Positions 1-11,018 of a stretch of DNA of 64,000 bases are shown here, in pieces. The position numbers and the translations under genes were made by a program. Within the stretch, counting starts at the first letter, position 1. The number at the start of each line of letters is the position of its first letter. The DNA is taken from assembly GCA_903994635.1 (NCBI GenBank), contig CAJEXQ010000002.1, forward strand, positions 123,018-187,017, given 5' to 3'. This DNA is from an uncultured Chlorobiaceae bacterium (GTDB lineage: Bacteria; Bacteroidota; Chlorobiia; Chlorobiales; Chlorobiaceae). The notes under the pieces are model-generated. The model saw only the letters and a program-made list of their open reading frames with translations, had not been told where the DNA came from and made no database searches.

Positions 1-63
1 GAGCTGCAGGAGATCTATGCAGATCTTGAGGATCGGCTGGAGGGGATGGTCGAAGACGAATGA
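1..63 (+). CDS. C-terminal end of an unidentified protein (cut by window edge)
   Basis: An open frame runs from the first base to a TGA at 61-63 and gives the last 20 residues of a protein. The tail is strongly acidic (Glu/Asp rich, helical in character). Too little is present to name a family. It is followed at once by a 12-bp perfect hairpin at 70-103, which fits a gene end, and it converges on guaB. Confidence 0.5.
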   Translation, partial: ELQEIYADLEDRLEGMVEDE

Positions 64-69
64 ACCTCG

Positions 70-103
70 GGGACTTATAGCATCAGGGTGAGCTATAAGT
101 CCC
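70..103. terminator. Hairpin between convergent genes
   Basis: GGGACTTATAGC (70-81) and GCTATAAGTCCC (92-103) form a perfect 12-bp stem with a 10-base loop. It lies 8 bases before the stop of guaB (minus strand) and just after the stop of the gene ending at 63. Neither side has a T-run, so it is not a classical intrinsic terminator; it may act as a shared transcript-end hairpin for both convergent genes. Confidence 0.5.
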
Positions 104-111
104 ATTGGTGA

Positions 112-1659
<1,548 letters not shown>

Positions 1660-1830
1660 TTACAAAAAATGAGCGTAGAATGACAACGTTAATCACCGTT
1701 ACCATCAAACTGAAAACCAAGCTTTTAAACGAGGCCTCCGCTGGGAACAATATTTTTTAACTTAATGATGCCAACAGAATACTTTTGAAAATCTAAAATA
1801 GAGTGTAAATTACGGGCCTTATATTATTAT

Positions 1831-1921
1831 GGAGAGGTCGCATAGTTGGTCTAGTGCGCTCGCCTGGAAAGCGGGTAGGGTGTTAAAGCCCTCGAGGGTT
1901 CGAATCCCTCCCTCTCCGCCA
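1831..1921 (+). tRNA. tRNA-Ser (anticodon GGA)
   Basis: Acceptor strands GGAGAGG (1831-1837) and CCTCTCC (1911-1917) pair fully, the anticodon loop is CTGGAAA, and a long variable arm of serine type is present. The TTCGAAT T-loop is intact and the CCA end is encoded (1919-1921). It is the first of three serine tRNAs in tandem. Confidence 0.95.
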
Positions 1922-2001
1922 GAAAAACGAGGCCGAAATTTTTTTTCAGGCTTTTCGAGGGGGATTCACTATCTTCTTCACCTGTTCTTTACAAAATCGA
2001 T

Positions 2002-2084
2002 GGAGGATTTGCCTAATTGGTAAGGCAGCAGTCTTGAAAACTGCCGGGTTCACGCCCATGGGGGTTCGAGTCCCTCATCCTCCG
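2002..2084 (+). tRNA. tRNA-Ser (anticodon UGA)
   Basis: GGAGGAT (2002-2008) pairs with ATCCTCC (2077-2083). The anticodon stem GCAGT/ACTGC encloses CTTGAAA, so the anticodon is UGA. The extra arm (GGG...CCC) is long, as in serine tRNAs. CCA is not encoded, unlike the neighbour at 1831. Confidence 0.92.
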
Positions 2085-2097
2085 CGCTTATCACCCT

Positions 2098-2187
2098 GGA
2101 GAGGTGGCCGAGCGGCTGAAGGCACCGGTTTGCTAAACCGACGTAGTTCTTATAGGGCTACCGAGGGTTCGAATCCCTCCCTCTCCG
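2098..2187 (+). tRNA. tRNA-Ser (anticodon GCU)
   Basis: GGAGAGG (2098-2104) pairs with CCTCTCC (2180-2186). The anticodon stem CGGTT/AACCG encloses TGCTA with anticodon GCU, and a long variable arm follows. CCA is not encoded. It is the last of the serine tRNA run and is followed 6 bases later by a strong terminator. Confidence 0.95.
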
Positions 2188-2193
2188 CAGCAC

Positions 2194-2218
2194 AAAAACC
2201 CCGCAAAGCGGGGTTTTT
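2194..2218 (+). terminator. Intrinsic terminator of the tRNA-Ser cluster
   Basis: AAAAACCCCGC (2194-2204), a 3-base loop, then GCGGGGTTTTT (2208-2218): an 11-bp stem ending in a T-run. It ends the three-tRNA transcript and separates it from def. Confidence 0.9.
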
Positions 2219-2266
2219 GTATTCCTGGTGCATCTCAAACTCAGCGGTTAATCAGATAGTGAAACA

Positions 2267-2833
2267 ATGATATTACCGATAAATATTTACAGTGATGATA
2301 TCCTTCGGCAGAGGGCAAAGCCGTTGACGGGTGTTGATGATGCGGTTAAGGGACTGGTGGCATCGATGTTTGAGTCAATGCGCAATGCTTCGGGCCTTGG
2401 GTTGGCGGCACCGCAGGTGGGGCATTCTTTGCGGTTGCTTGTGCTGGATCTCTCCTGTATCAAAAAATATGAGGATGAGAAGCCTATGGTTGTAATTAAT
2501 CCGTATATTCTCGCGGTCATGGGCTCGAGTGATATGGAGGAGGGGTGCTTGAGTGTGCCTGGCGTTCAGGGGGATGTGCAGCGGCCATCGGCTATCACGC
2601 TGAAATATCGTGATGAACGTTTTGAGGAGCAGGTTTGTGATTTTTCGGGTATGGTTGCCAGGGTACTTCAGCATGAGATTGATCATCTGAATGGGACTCT
2701 CTTTGTTGACCGAATGGAGAAGCGTGGTCGTCGAAAAATCAAGAATAAGCTGGAGTCGCTTGCGTCGGGAGTTGTTGATGCTGCCTATCCGGTTTTTGCC
2801 CGTGAAGTTGTTGCCATATCCAAACCATCTTGA
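2267..2833 (+). CDS. def: Peptide deformylase
   Basis: Removes the formyl group from the N-terminal Met of new proteins; a cytoplasmic metalloenzyme acting at the ribosome exit. All three family motifs are present: [10 protein letters not shown] (residues 43-52), EGCLSVP with metal ligand Cys94, and QHEIDHLNG with ligands His136 and His140 and catalytic Glu137. Length 188 aa is normal. The stop overlaps the region of the fmt start, so def and fmt, which act on the same formyl-Met cycle, form an operon. Confidence 0.97.
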   Translation: MILPINIYSDDILRQRAKPLTGVDDAVKGLVASMFESMRNASGLGLAAPQVGHSLRLLVLDLSCIKKYEDEKPMVVINPYILAVMGSSDMEEGCLSVPGVQGDVQRPSAITLKYRDERFEEQVCDFSGMVARVLQHEIDHLNGTLFVDRMEKRGRRKIKNKLESLASGVVDAAYPVFAREVVAISKPS

Positions 2834-2838
2834 GCATT

Positions 2839-3771
2839 ATGCGGATTATTTTTATGGGAACTCCGGATTTTGCAGTTCCCTCGTTGCAGGCCGTTGCGGC
2901 AGATCCCTCTTTGGAGATAGTGCTTGTGGTTACCGGAAAGGACAAGCCGCGCAGGCGGAAACATGCCGATGCTGAGCCATCTCCGGTAAAGCAGGCTGCG
3001 ATTGCTCTCTCGCTTCCGGTGTATGAGGTTGATGATGTCATGGAACCGGATTTTGCTGCAACCATTGCGGCGAACCGACCGGATGTTATTGTTGTTGCAG
3101 CCTTTCGTATTCTCCCCCCTGCGGTCTACGATCAGGCCCGTCTCGGCGCGTTTAATCTTCACGCATCGCTTCTTCCCGCCTATCGGGGAGCCGCACCCAT
3201 CAACTGGTCCATCATCAAGGGAGAGCGCGAAACCGGTGTCACAACATTTTTTCTCCAGCAGCGTGTCGATACAGGGAATATCATTCAGCGGGAAAAAACT
3301 GCAATTTATCCTGATGAAAATGCCACAGATCTTGCTCGCCGTCTCTCCGTGATTGGAGCTCGAGTTGTTGTTGATACACTCCATCTCATAGCATCGGGTG
3401 CTGTTCAGGTATCAGGCCAGAACGAGGCTCTTGCCTCGAGGGCTCCCAAACTGACCCGTGATAATACGCGAATCAACTGGGCGCAGCCGGTTTCGATCAT
3501 CAATGATTTTGTCAGGGCTCTTGCCTTGAAGCCAGCGGCATGGACAACATTCCAGGGGAAGGAGATGAAGATATTCAGAGCGGTACCCTCCGAAGAACTC
3601 TCTTCAGCGTCTCCAGGAACAGTTCTTGTGGAGCAGGGCAGACTTTATGCCAGGGCTGCTGACGGTTGGCTTGAGCTGTTGTCGCTCCAGCTTGAGGGTC
3701 GCAAACCGATGGAGGCATCAGAATTTGTCAAAGGCTTCCGCCATAATGCCGGGAGCTCTCTTGTTGTGTAA
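2839..3771 (+). CDS. fmt: Methionyl-tRNA formyltransferase
   Basis: Transfers formyl from 10-formyl-THF to Met-tRNAfMet for initiation. ATG 2839 gives the family's typical N-terminus [17 protein letters not shown]; a TTG at 2830 overlaps the def stop and would add three residues. The formyltransferase core holds the [14 protein letters not shown] block (about residues 110-125, with the family's catalytic Asn and His in and just before it), and the C-terminal OB-like tRNA-binding domain follows from about residue 205. Length 310 aa is normal. It is coupled to def. Confidence 0.96.
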   Translation: MRIIFMGTPDFAVPSLQAVAADPSLEIVLVVTGKDKPRRRKHADAEPSPVKQAAIALSLPVYEVDDVMEPDFAATIAANRPDVIVVAAFRILPPAVYDQARLGAFNLHASLLPAYRGAAPINWSIIKGERETGVTTFFLQQRVDTGNIIQREKTAIYPDENATDLARRLSVIGARVVVDTLHLIASGAVQVSGQNEALASRAPKLTRDNTRINWAQPVSIINDFVRALALKPAAWTTFQGKEMKIFRAVPSEELSSASPGTVLVEQGRLYARAADGWLELLSLQLEGRKPMEASEFVKGFRHNAGSSLVV

Positions 3772-3850
3772 CAGCACAGCACTGTCACAATTGCATTATT
3801 TGCTTAAATTATGTTACGTTGAGTTTTAACAAGAATCAAACGCTCATTTT

Positions 3851-5668
3851 ATGGCCTCGCCAAGTACAGAAGTCAGTCGGATCAGGAACTTCTGCATTAT
3901 CGCACACATCGATCATGGAAAATCAACATTGGCCGACCGTCTGCTGGAGATAACACATACGCTCGATCGTACCCAGATGGCCTCTGCGCAGGTGCTTGAT
4001 GATATGGATCTGGAGCGGGAACGGGGCATTACTATCAAGAGCCATGCCATCCAGATGAAGTACAATGCTGCGGATGGCCAGGAGTATACATTAAACCTTA
4101 TCGACACTCCCGGCCATGTCGATTTCAGCTATGAAGTGTCACGATCTTTGGCAGCCTGCGAAGGCGCGCTCCTCATTGTTGATGCCACTCAGGGTGTTGA
4201 GGCCCAGACCATTGCCAACCTCTATCTTGCCATCGATGCCGGTCTCGATCTTATTCCGGTGATCAACAAAATTGACCTTCCTTCATCGGATGTCGAAGGT
4301 GTTGCCCGTCAGATTATCGATCTTATGGGCGTCAAACGAGAGGATATTCTACAGGTGTCAGCGAAAGCCGGTATTGGGGTGAGTGAGCTTATTGAGGCCA
4401 TTGTCAAGCGTATTCCTGCGCCAGCCGATAATAACCATCTTCCGCTTCGGGCGCTGATTTTCGATTCAGTTTTTGATGCCTATCGCGGTGCGGTAATTTA
4501 CCTTCGCATTGTTGAAGGTGCGCTGAGAAAGGGTGATAAAGTCAAGTTTTTTGCCAGTGAGAAGATTTTTCTTGCTGACGAGATTGGCACCATGAGCATG
4601 AAACGACAGCCGAAAGCTTCCCTTGAATCGGGAAATGTCGGCTATCTGATTTGCTCCATTAAGGATGTCAAGGATGCCAAGGTCGGCGATACGGTGACTC
4701 TTGCCGAAAATCCTGCACACGAGCGCCTTGCGGGGTACAAGGAAGTCAAACCGATGGTCTTTAGCGGCCTCTATCCTATTAACTCGAATGAATTTGAGGA
4801 CCTGCGCGAATCGCTCGAAAAGCTTGCCTTGAACGACGCGTCACTGGTCTATACCCCTGAAACCTCTGTGGCTCTCGGCTTCGGCTTCCGTTGCGGCTTT
4901 CTTGGTCTGCTCCACATGGAGATTATTCAGGAGCGTCTTGAGCGGGAGTACGGGGTCAATATCATCACTACCGTGCCGAACGTGGAGTACCGTGTGGTGA
5001 TGACTAACGGAGAGATCGTTGTTGTCGACAATCCATCCAAAATGCCCGAAACAGGACGCCTCAGTCTGGTTGAAGAGCCCTATGTAACCATGCAGATTAT
5101 TACGCGTTCCGACTATATCGGTAACATCATGAAGCTCGGCATGGAGCGTCGCGGCGAGTACAAGAATACCGATTATCTCGATGTAACAAGAGTGATCATG
5201 CACTTTGAGTTTCCCCTGGCTGAAATCGTCTTTGATTTTCATGACAGGCTCAAATCCATTTCAAAAGGCTATGCCTCAATGGATTACGAGTATGTTGGCT
5301 ATCGCGAGTCTGATCTGGTCAAACTGGATGTATTGCTGAACGGCGACACGGTTGATGCACTCTCCATCGTCGTGCATCGCTCCAAGGCCTTTGACTGGGG
5401 AAAAAAGCTCTGCCTGAAGCTGAAAGGGATTATCCCGAAACAGATGTATGAAGTTGCCATTCAGGCGGCTATCGGCAGCAAGGTGATTTCACGCGAAACC
5501 ATCTCGGCGATGCGCAAAAATGTGCTGGCCAAGTGCTATGGTGGCGATATCAGCCGCAAGCGCAAGCTGCTTGAAAAACAGAAAGAGGGTAAAAAGAGGA
5601 TGAAGCAGGTCGGCAGGGTGGAGGTTCCGCAGGAGGCTTTCCTTGCGCTCCTGAACATTGATGAATAG
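3851..5668 (+). CDS. lepA: Elongation factor 4 (LepA), ribosomal back-translocase GTPase
   Basis: Membrane-associated translational GTPase that rebinds stalled or mistranslocated ribosomes. Residues 8-190 form the G domain, with the P-loop [13 protein letters not shown], the DTPGHVDF G3 motif, and NKIDLP G4 motif. Then follow domain II, the EF-G-like domains III and V, and the LepA-specific C-terminal domain, which ends in a Lys/Arg-rich stretch. Length 605 aa is standard. It lies 47 bases upstream of lepB, the usual lepA-lepB pairing. Confidence 0.97.
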   Translation: MASPSTEVSRIRNFCIIAHIDHGKSTLADRLLEITHTLDRTQMASAQVLDDMDLERERGITIKSHAIQMKYNAADGQEYTLNLIDTPGHVDFSYEVSRSLAACEGALLIVDATQGVEAQTIANLYLAIDAGLDLIPVINKIDLPSSDVEGVARQIIDLMGVKREDILQVSAKAGIGVSELIEAIVKRIPAPADNNHLPLRALIFDSVFDAYRGAVIYLRIVEGALRKGDKVKFFASEKIFLADEIGTMSMKRQPKASLESGNVGYLICSIKDVKDAKVGDTVTLAENPAHERLAGYKEVKPMVFSGLYPINSNEFEDLRESLEKLALNDASLVYTPETSVALGFGFRCGFLGLLHMEIIQERLEREYGVNIITTVPNVEYRVVMTNGEIVVVDNPSKMPETGRLSLVEEPYVTMQIITRSDYIGNIMKLGMERRGEYKNTDYLDVTRVIMHFEFPLAEIVFDFHDRLKSISKGYASMDYEYVGYRESDLVKLDVLLNGDTVDALSIVVHRSKAFDWGKKLCLKLKGIIPKQMYEVAIQAAIGSKVISRETISAMRKNVLAKCYGGDISRKRKLLEKQKEGKKRMKQVGRVEVPQEAFLALLNIDE

Positions 5669-5715
5669 CCACTTGTTTTGATAAATTTTTTGTAAACGCT
5701 CAAAATAGTTAAGCA

Positions 5716-6546
5716 TTGGATATTCAGAAGGGTAAACTGGAAAAAAAACATTCGCGGGAGTGGTTTGAGGCCCTGATTATTGCCGCGATATTTGCAACGG
5801 TTCTTCGGGTTTTTGTGGTTGAATCGTATCGCATTCCAACAGGCTCAATGGAGAATACACTGCTTGCTGGCGACTTTCTCTTTGTCAACAAGTATGTCTA
5901 TGGGCCAAAAATACCCTTTACCGAGATTCGCCTGCCCTGCGTTGACAAGGTTGAGCGCGGCGATATTATTGTCTTCAAGTTCCCGAAAGATCGCTCACTG
6001 AACTATATCAAGCGTTGTGTCGCCATCAGCGGTGATACTCTTGAGATTCACGATCAACAGCTCTCGATCAATAAAAAACCGGTAACACTTCCACCTTATG
6101 CTCAGTTTATCGGGAATCGGCTGGCTGCCGGACAAGGGGACTATATGATTTTTCCACAGTTTTCAAGCTACAACAAAGACAATTACGGGCCGATACGTAT
6201 CCCCCGCAAAGGAGATGTGGTACGATTGAGTGCGGAAACATTACCGCTCTACGGCGCTCTTATTGCCGATGAAGGACATGAGGTGAGTTTACTTGGCAGA
6301 GAGGTTTTTATTGACGGTTCTCCTGTCCAGCAGTATACTGTCCACGAAAACTACTACTTTGCGATGGGCGATAATCGCGACAATAGTCTCGACAGCCGTT
6401 TCTGGGGTTTTTTGCCGGAAAAGGATCTTGTTGGTCAGGCGTTGATGGTTTACTGGTCGTGGGATCCTGATCTCTCGCTGTTGACCGACCCTCTTGGTAA
6501 ACTTGGATCTATCAGATGGAGACGTCCAGGATTGATGGTTCAGTGA
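5716..6546 (+). CDS. lepB: Signal peptidase I
   Basis: Cleaves signal peptides of exported proteins at the periplasmic face of the inner membrane. The start is TTG at 5716; no ATG lies nearby in frame before the membrane anchor. One N-terminal membrane segment (about residues 20-40) precedes the catalytic SGSM-type box with Ser44. Catalytic Lys99 lies in YIKRCVAISGD, and box E, GDNRDNSLDSR, sits near residue 220. Length 276 aa. The last 35 bases overlap the 3' end of the convergent gene at 6512-6967. Confidence 0.95.
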   Translation: MDIQKGKLEKKHSREWFEALIIAAIFATVLRVFVVESYRIPTGSMENTLLAGDFLFVNKYVYGPKIPFTEIRLPCVDKVERGDIIVFKFPKDRSLNYIKRCVAISGDTLEIHDQQLSINKKPVTLPPYAQFIGNRLAAGQGDYMIFPQFSSYNKDNYGPIRIPRKGDVVRLSAETLPLYGALIADEGHEVSLLGREVFIDGSPVQQYTVHENYYFAMGDNRDNSLDSRFWGFLPEKDLVGQALMVYWSWDPDLSLLTDPLGKLGSIRWRRPGLMVQ

Positions 6547-6967
6547 TTAATGCGGTATCGGAAAGAATTTTTTCGGATATCGCCCGTGTTGACGACAGTC
6601 GTTCTGAAGGGCTGAACAGAACTCTTTCAAGGTCGGGGCTGGCTATTTTGATGGTTGAGATAGTAATTGGTTGACTGCTCACTTGCCTGTCGCCTACATG
6701 CTCTCCGGTTGGAGTAAGTGTTATCGCGTTGAGTGTGACCGAATCAAGAATCCAACCGGGCTTCAGTGATTCAATGCTTATTTCCAGTGTATTGCCGGAT
6801 GCTTCGCACACCGATCGCTCGAGATTTTTTTTGAACTCTGTATTCAGATAGATATTTGTGGAGAGATAAACACAAAAATAACCGGCAGGGAAAAGCACCC
6901 CGGGCGAGAGCACGAGCGCTTTAAGCCAGTTGATCAGAAATTGTTTTGTAGGAAAGCGAGGTGCCAT
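6512..6967 (-). CDS. Conserved-looking membrane-anchored protein of unknown function
   Basis: 151 aa. A single N-terminal hydrophobic segment (about residues 13-35, WLKALVLSPGVLFPAGYF) anchors it; the rest would be periplasmic and reads as a plausible beta-rich domain with Thr/Ser-rich strands. I recognise no catalytic motif. It converges on lepB and overlaps its 3' end by 35 bases. A TATAAT box lies upstream on its strand at 6998-7003, supporting separate transcription, but no good -35 is seen. It could be a lineage-specific envelope protein. Confidence 0.6.
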   Translation of the reverse strand: MAPRFPTKQFLINWLKALVLSPGVLFPAGYFCVYLSTNIYLNTEFKKNLERSVCEASGNTLEISIESLKPGWILDSVTLNAITLTPTGEHVGDRQVSSQPITISTIKIASPDLERVLFSPSERLSSTRAISEKILSDTALITEPSILDVSI

Positions 6968-7083
6968 GATACTTTTTGGATTCAGCCCCTTCCGGTTATT
7001 ATAGCCGGATATTACCTTTCAGGATACAAAAGTTTTCCCTTTATTACCCTGTATCAATAAATTAATTCAAGTTTTCTTTTTTT

Positions 7084-8574
7084 ATGTCAGCACAACAACG
7101 GCATGCGCCCTATCTCCTCAAGCCGCTTTTCAGGGAGCTTCATGCCGACACCGAGACACCGGTTTCAGTCTATCTCAAACTGAAACGTCCCTACTCTTGC
7201 CTGCTCGAATCAGTCGAGGGAGAGGAGCTTCTTGCCCGTTTTTCCTATATCGCCATAGACCCGATTGCCATCCTCAAAGGCTCAGTGGGGGGGCAATTCG
7301 ATCTTGAAATACTTGATGAAAAATTCAGCGATCTTCGTGAGGTTGCCGGTGAGGAGACAAACCTTCGGCTGAAGATTGATCGTACGCTGGCCGCCTTTGA
7401 TACCGAGGAGATACCAAGGAAAAAGAATGGTTCGCCACAGATGATCACCTCTGGTGTTTTTGGATATTTCGGGTACGATGCCATGCACCTTGTTGAAAAG
7501 ATTCCAATGGCTGAGTTGCCTGATCCGGCAGACATACCGGACATTTTTCTTCTCTTCTGTGATACGCTTGTGATTTTCGATAATATTTTGCGCAAGGTCT
7601 TTATTGTCTCCAACTATCTTGACGAGACTGATAAACCGACTGCGTTAAAAAAAATAGAGTTGATTGTCGAGCAGATGTTCCGGCCACTACGGCGCGAAGA
7701 GGTTGTTTTCAAGCCCGAACAGCCGGAGCAGGTACTTTCCAATACGACGAGAGAAGAGTACCTTGAAAAAGTGGTACGGGCCAAAGAGTATATTGCTGCC
7801 GGTGATATTTTTCAGGTACAGATTTCGCAACGTCTTCAACGACCTCTTAACACCCGTCCTTTCGATGTCTACCGGATGCTCAGGACCATCAACCCTTCAC
7901 CTTTTTTGTACTATTTTGACATGAAGGAGTTTGAGATTGTTGGTTCATCACCAGAATTGCTGGTAAAGGTTGAACGCGACAGCGAGGGGTGTCGTATGGT
8001 CGATACCCGTCCTATTGCAGGTACACGGCATCGTGGCAGCACTTTTGAAGAGGATGAACGCAACGCCCGTGAACTGCTTGCTGATGAAAAAGAGCTTGCT
8101 GAGCATCTGATGCTGATCGATTTGAGCAGGAACGATATCGGCAGAATCGCCAAAATCGGCACGGTTGAGACTAATGAGATGATGGTTATTGAAAAGTATT
8201 CGCATGTCATGCATATTGTCAGTAATGTAAGAGGTGAGTTGCGCGATGATCTTGGCACTATGGACGCTTTCTGGTCCTGTTTTCCTGCTGGCACTCTTAC
8301 CGGCGCGCCCAAGGTTCGTGCCATGGAGATCATCTATGAGTTTGAGAAGGAAAAGCGGGGGTTGTATGGTGGTGCCGTCGGTTTTCTTGATTTCAAGGGA
8401 AATCTTACGACGGCAATAGCGATTCGTACCATGGTTGTTGAAGGTGATACCATCTATTTTCAGGCTGCAGGAGGCATTGTGGCCGATTCAAGACCTGAGG
8501 CCGAATATGAGGAGACGATGAACAAGATGAAGGCTGGCATCACTGCTGTTGAAGCTATTGAAGCATTATCGTAA
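7084..8574 (+). CDS. trpE: Anthranilate synthase component I
   Basis: Makes anthranilate from chorismate with ammonia from TrpG, the first step of tryptophan synthesis. Residues 1-170 form the N-terminal domain with the feedback-site region (ESVEGEELLARFSYI contains the LLES-like element at 40-45). The C-terminal chorismate-binding domain carries DTRPIAGTRHRG, LIDLSRNDIGR and GTLTGAPKVRAMEI, the signature of the family. Length 496 aa is usual. trpG is not adjacent. The gene lies 27 bases before an HtrA protease gene and may be cotranscribed with it. Confidence 0.95.
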   Translation: MSAQQRHAPYLLKPLFRELHADTETPVSVYLKLKRPYSCLLESVEGEELLARFSYIAIDPIAILKGSVGGQFDLEILDEKFSDLREVAGEETNLRLKIDRTLAAFDTEEIPRKKNGSPQMITSGVFGYFGYDAMHLVEKIPMAELPDPADIPDIFLLFCDTLVIFDNILRKVFIVSNYLDETDKPTALKKIELIVEQMFRPLRREEVVFKPEQPEQVLSNTTREEYLEKVVRAKEYIAAGDIFQVQISQRLQRPLNTRPFDVYRMLRTINPSPFLYYFDMKEFEIVGSSPELLVKVERDSEGCRMVDTRPIAGTRHRGSTFEEDERNARELLADEKELAEHLMLIDLSRNDIGRIAKIGTVETNEMMVIEKYSHVMHIVSNVRGELRDDLGTMDAFWSCFPAGTLTGAPKVRAMEIIYEFEKEKRGLYGGAVGFLDFKGNLTTAIAIRTMVVEGDTIYFQAAGGIVADSRPEAEYEETMNKMKAGITAVEAIEALS

Positions 8575-8601
8575 CGAATATCTCATAAAACGACCTGTCC
8601 G

Positions 8602-10116
8602 ATGCGAAATAAAAAATCATTTTTCAAATACCTGCTCGTTGTTTTTGCAAGTGTTGCTGTTGGGGCGCTGGTGTTTTCAAACGTAGAGTTTAATTTCTCC
8701 TATAGCGGGACAAGACTCTCCACAAAGCCTAATTTTGCCACGGCATCAAGCAATATCGAAAACTATCCAATACAGTCGCTCAAAAGCTTCAACGAGGCAT
8801 TTGTGCAGATCGCCGAATCGGCAACCCCTTCAGTTGTGACCATATTCACCGAAAAAACTGTTAATCAGAGGACAATTTCACCGTTCGACTTTTTTGGCCG
8901 TTCCGGGGACGATTTTTTCGGAATGCAGGGTGGAGGTTCCCCGAATGGTCGCAAGGAGGTTCAGCGAGGCCTTGGCTCGGGGGTCATTGTGACTGATGAC
9001 GGCTACATTTTGACCAATAATCATGTTATTGATGGCGCCGATACAGTTTATATTCGTACTTCTGACAACAGGAAAATTGAGGCGAAGGTTATCGGTAAAG
9101 ATCCCAAAACCGATATTGCGGTTATCAAGATCAATGAAAAAAATCTGAAACCCATTATTATCGGTAACAGCGATAAACTCAGGGTAGGGGAGTGGGTTAT
9201 TGCCATAGGGAGCCCCCTTGGTGAAAATCTTGCAAGAACCGTTACTCAGGGAATCGTAAGCGCCAAAGGTCGGGCTAATGTCGGGCTTGCCGACTATGAG
9301 GATTTCATACAGACAGACGCCGCCATTAATCCAGGAAATTCGGGAGGCCCTCTTGTCAATATCAACGGTGAACTTGTTGGTATCAATACCGCGATTGCAA
9401 GTCATACGGGCGGATTTGAGGGGATTGGTTTTGCAGTACCCTCAAATATGGCCAAAAAGGTGTTGACCTCACTGATTACCACTGGAAAAGTTACCAGATC
9501 CTATCTTGGTGTCACTATTCAGGATGTTGATGAAAATCTTGCAAAGGCCCTGCATTTGAAGGCGGGTGAAGGAGCTCTTGTGGGAACGGTTTTCGAAGGG
9601 AGTCCTGCTGCAAAAGTTGGCATAAAAACCGGGGATGTTATTCTTGAGTTCAACGGGGAGAAGGTCACGAGCAGCGTTACTCTTCGTAATGCTATAGCCA
9701 ACCAGTCACCAGGTTCAAAAGTCAGGCTCAGGGTGTCGAGGGATGGGTCGGTTTCATTTTTTTCTGTTATCCTTGAAGAGCAGGCCGTGAGGGCTGTCGC
9801 CTCGTCTCCGACAGAGAGCGATGAGTCGGTTAGTACGATTCTTGGTTTCAGGGCGGAGGAGCTAACAGCAGAGAAAGCCCAGAAGCTGAAACTTAAGATC
9901 GCGTCAGGCAAGGTTGTAATAACGGCAATAGTCTCTTCCTCCAACGCCTTCCGTGCAGGTTTACGTCCCGGTGATATTGTTCTTTCAGTCAACAAGCGTC
10001 CGGTGAACACTTACGCGGAGTACAGTGCCCTTGTCAAGCAGACAAAAAAGGGCGATCTTTTGTTTCTTCTTGTTGGAAGGGGAGCGAGTAAAATATATTT
10101 TGCCTTTAATGTTTAA
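8602..10116 (+). CDS. htrA: Periplasmic serine protease/chaperone of the DegP/HtrA family
   Basis: Degrades or refolds damaged envelope proteins. An N-terminal membrane segment (about residues 8-27) serves as anchor or uncleaved signal. The trypsin-like domain shows the full triad: His141 in TNNHVIDG, Asp171 in KTDIAVIKI and Ser247 in GNSGGPLVN. Two PDZ domains follow: residues about 295-390, opening SYLGVTIQDV, and about 415-500, with AGLRPGDIVLSVN. A Gly-rich Q-linker-type stretch (FFGMQGGGSPNGR) precedes the protease core, as in other DegP proteins. It ends in a clear terminator at 10159-10197. Confidence 0.95.
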   Translation: MRNKKSFFKYLLVVFASVAVGALVFSNVEFNFSYSGTRLSTKPNFATASSNIENYPIQSLKSFNEAFVQIAESATPSVVTIFTEKTVNQRTISPFDFFGRSGDDFFGMQGGGSPNGRKEVQRGLGSGVIVTDDGYILTNNHVIDGADTVYIRTSDNRKIEAKVIGKDPKTDIAVIKINEKNLKPIIIGNSDKLRVGEWVIAIGSPLGENLARTVTQGIVSAKGRANVGLADYEDFIQTDAAINPGNSGGPLVNINGELVGINTAIASHTGGFEGIGFAVPSNMAKKVLTSLITTGKVTRSYLGVTIQDVDENLAKALHLKAGEGALVGTVFEGSPAAKVGIKTGDVILEFNGEKVTSSVTLRNAIANQSPGSKVRLRVSRDGSVSFFSVILEEQAVRAVASSPTESDESVSTILGFRAEELTAEKAQKLKLKIASGKVVITAIVSSSNAFRAGLRPGDIVLSVNKRPVNTYAEYSALVKQTKKGDLLFLLVGRGASKIYFAFNV

Positions 10117-10158
10117 AGTTTTTTTGTCTGAAGGATTTAGAGTTGTACATTGCCCTGA

Positions 10159-10197
10159 AGTAAAGTCAGCTACGCCATCGCTGGCTTTACTTTTTTT
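10159..10197 (+). terminator. Intrinsic terminator after htrA
   Basis: AGTAAAGTCAGC (10159-10170) pairs with GCTGGCTTTACT (10180-10191), 12 bp with one G-U pair and a 9-base loop, running into seven T residues. It separates the trpE-htrA unit from greA. Confidence 0.85.
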
Positions 10198-10274
10198 GTT
10201 TGCTCTCCTGTCCGCCAGGATAAATCGTTTTTATGGCGTGCTTTCTTATATTTTCAACAAAAACAGCATCAGAG

Positions 10275-10754
10275 ATGATCGATAGAATTTACCTGACAAG
10301 TGATGGATATAACCGGCTTAAAGAAGAGTTGTATGTGCTGGTTCATCGAACCAGAGGGGAAGTTCTCGAAAAAATTGCTGAGGCCAGGGCACATGGCGAT
10401 TTGAGCGAAAACGCAGAATATGATGCCGCACGAGAGCAGCAGTCACATACTGAAGCACGTATTGCTGATCTCGAAAACAAGCTTGCATCAGCGACGATTC
10501 TCGATCCGAAACAGATCAAGACTGACAAGGTATACATTCTTACTTCAGTAAAACTGCGCAATCTTGATGAGACCGGTGAGATTATAGAATATACGCTGGT
10601 CTCCTCAGAAGAGGCCGATACCGACCTGGGAAAAATTTCAGTTCGTTCTCCTGTTGGAAGAGCGCTTATTGGAATGGCTGTTGGTGAAAAAGTTCAGATA
10701 GTGGTGCCGAAAGGCAAACTGCATTATGAGATATTGGAGATTTTTGTTAAATAA
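10275..10754 (+). CDS. greA: Transcript cleavage factor GreA
   Basis: Binds the secondary channel of RNA polymerase and stimulates cleavage of backtracked RNA. I set the start at ATG 10275, giving [19 protein letters not shown], which matches the family; an earlier in-frame ATG at 10233 would add 14 unrelated residues. The N-terminal coiled coil carries the tip acidic pair in [12 protein letters not shown] (about residues 40-52). The C-terminal FKBP-like domain ends ...[12 protein letters not shown]. Length 159 aa is typical. The two genes that follow are closely spaced and likely share its transcript. Confidence 0.96.
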   Translation: MIDRIYLTSDGYNRLKEELYVLVHRTRGEVLEKIAEARAHGDLSENAEYDAAREQQSHTEARIADLENKLASATILDPKQIKTDKVYILTSVKLRNLDETGEIIEYTLVSSEEADTDLGKISVRSPVGRALIGMAVGEKVQIVVPKGKLHYEILEIFVK

Positions 10755-10790
10755 GACCCTTGTTAAAGGGCAAAATAAACCAGCTATCCA

Positions 10791-11015
10791 ATGGGGAAAC
10801 GTCAGATTATCTATCGACAGGATCGTATTGGCGGCAATCAGGAGCTGCTGAATCGTGAAATAAACCTGGTGACCAAAGAGGCAAGAGTGTGGCATGGCAC
10901 TATTATTGCTGTCGGCAGTAATGATGTTGAAGTCAAGGATGCGCGGGCAGGAAAACACCGGTTCACTCTGGATCAGATTGACCGGATCTATTATGATGTA
11001 AAAACGGAATATTGA
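10791..11015 (+). CDS. Small basic protein of unknown function between greA and tpiA
   Basis: 74 aa, basic in its first third and ending in an acidic, aromatic tail. The middle (about residues 25-70) alternates hydrophobic and polar residues in the way of a small five-stranded barrel: LVTKEARVWHGTIIAV, then VEVKDA, then HRFTLDQIDRIYYD. This resembles an SH3/Sm-like fold, but that is inference from pattern only. It is 36 bases after greA and three bases before tpiA, so it is probably translated from the same message. I do not recognise a named family. Confidence 0.7.
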   Translation: MGKRQIIYRQDRIGGNQELLNREINLVTKEARVWHGTIIAVGSNDVEVKDARAGKHRFTLDQIDRIYYDVKTEY

Positions 11016-11018
11016 GAG

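Noticed and set aside
6991..7010. Imperfect palindrome TCCGGTTATTATAGCCGGA in the divergent region before trpE
   Set aside because: Only the outer five bases pair perfectly; it overlaps a likely -10 box and is short enough to occur by chance.
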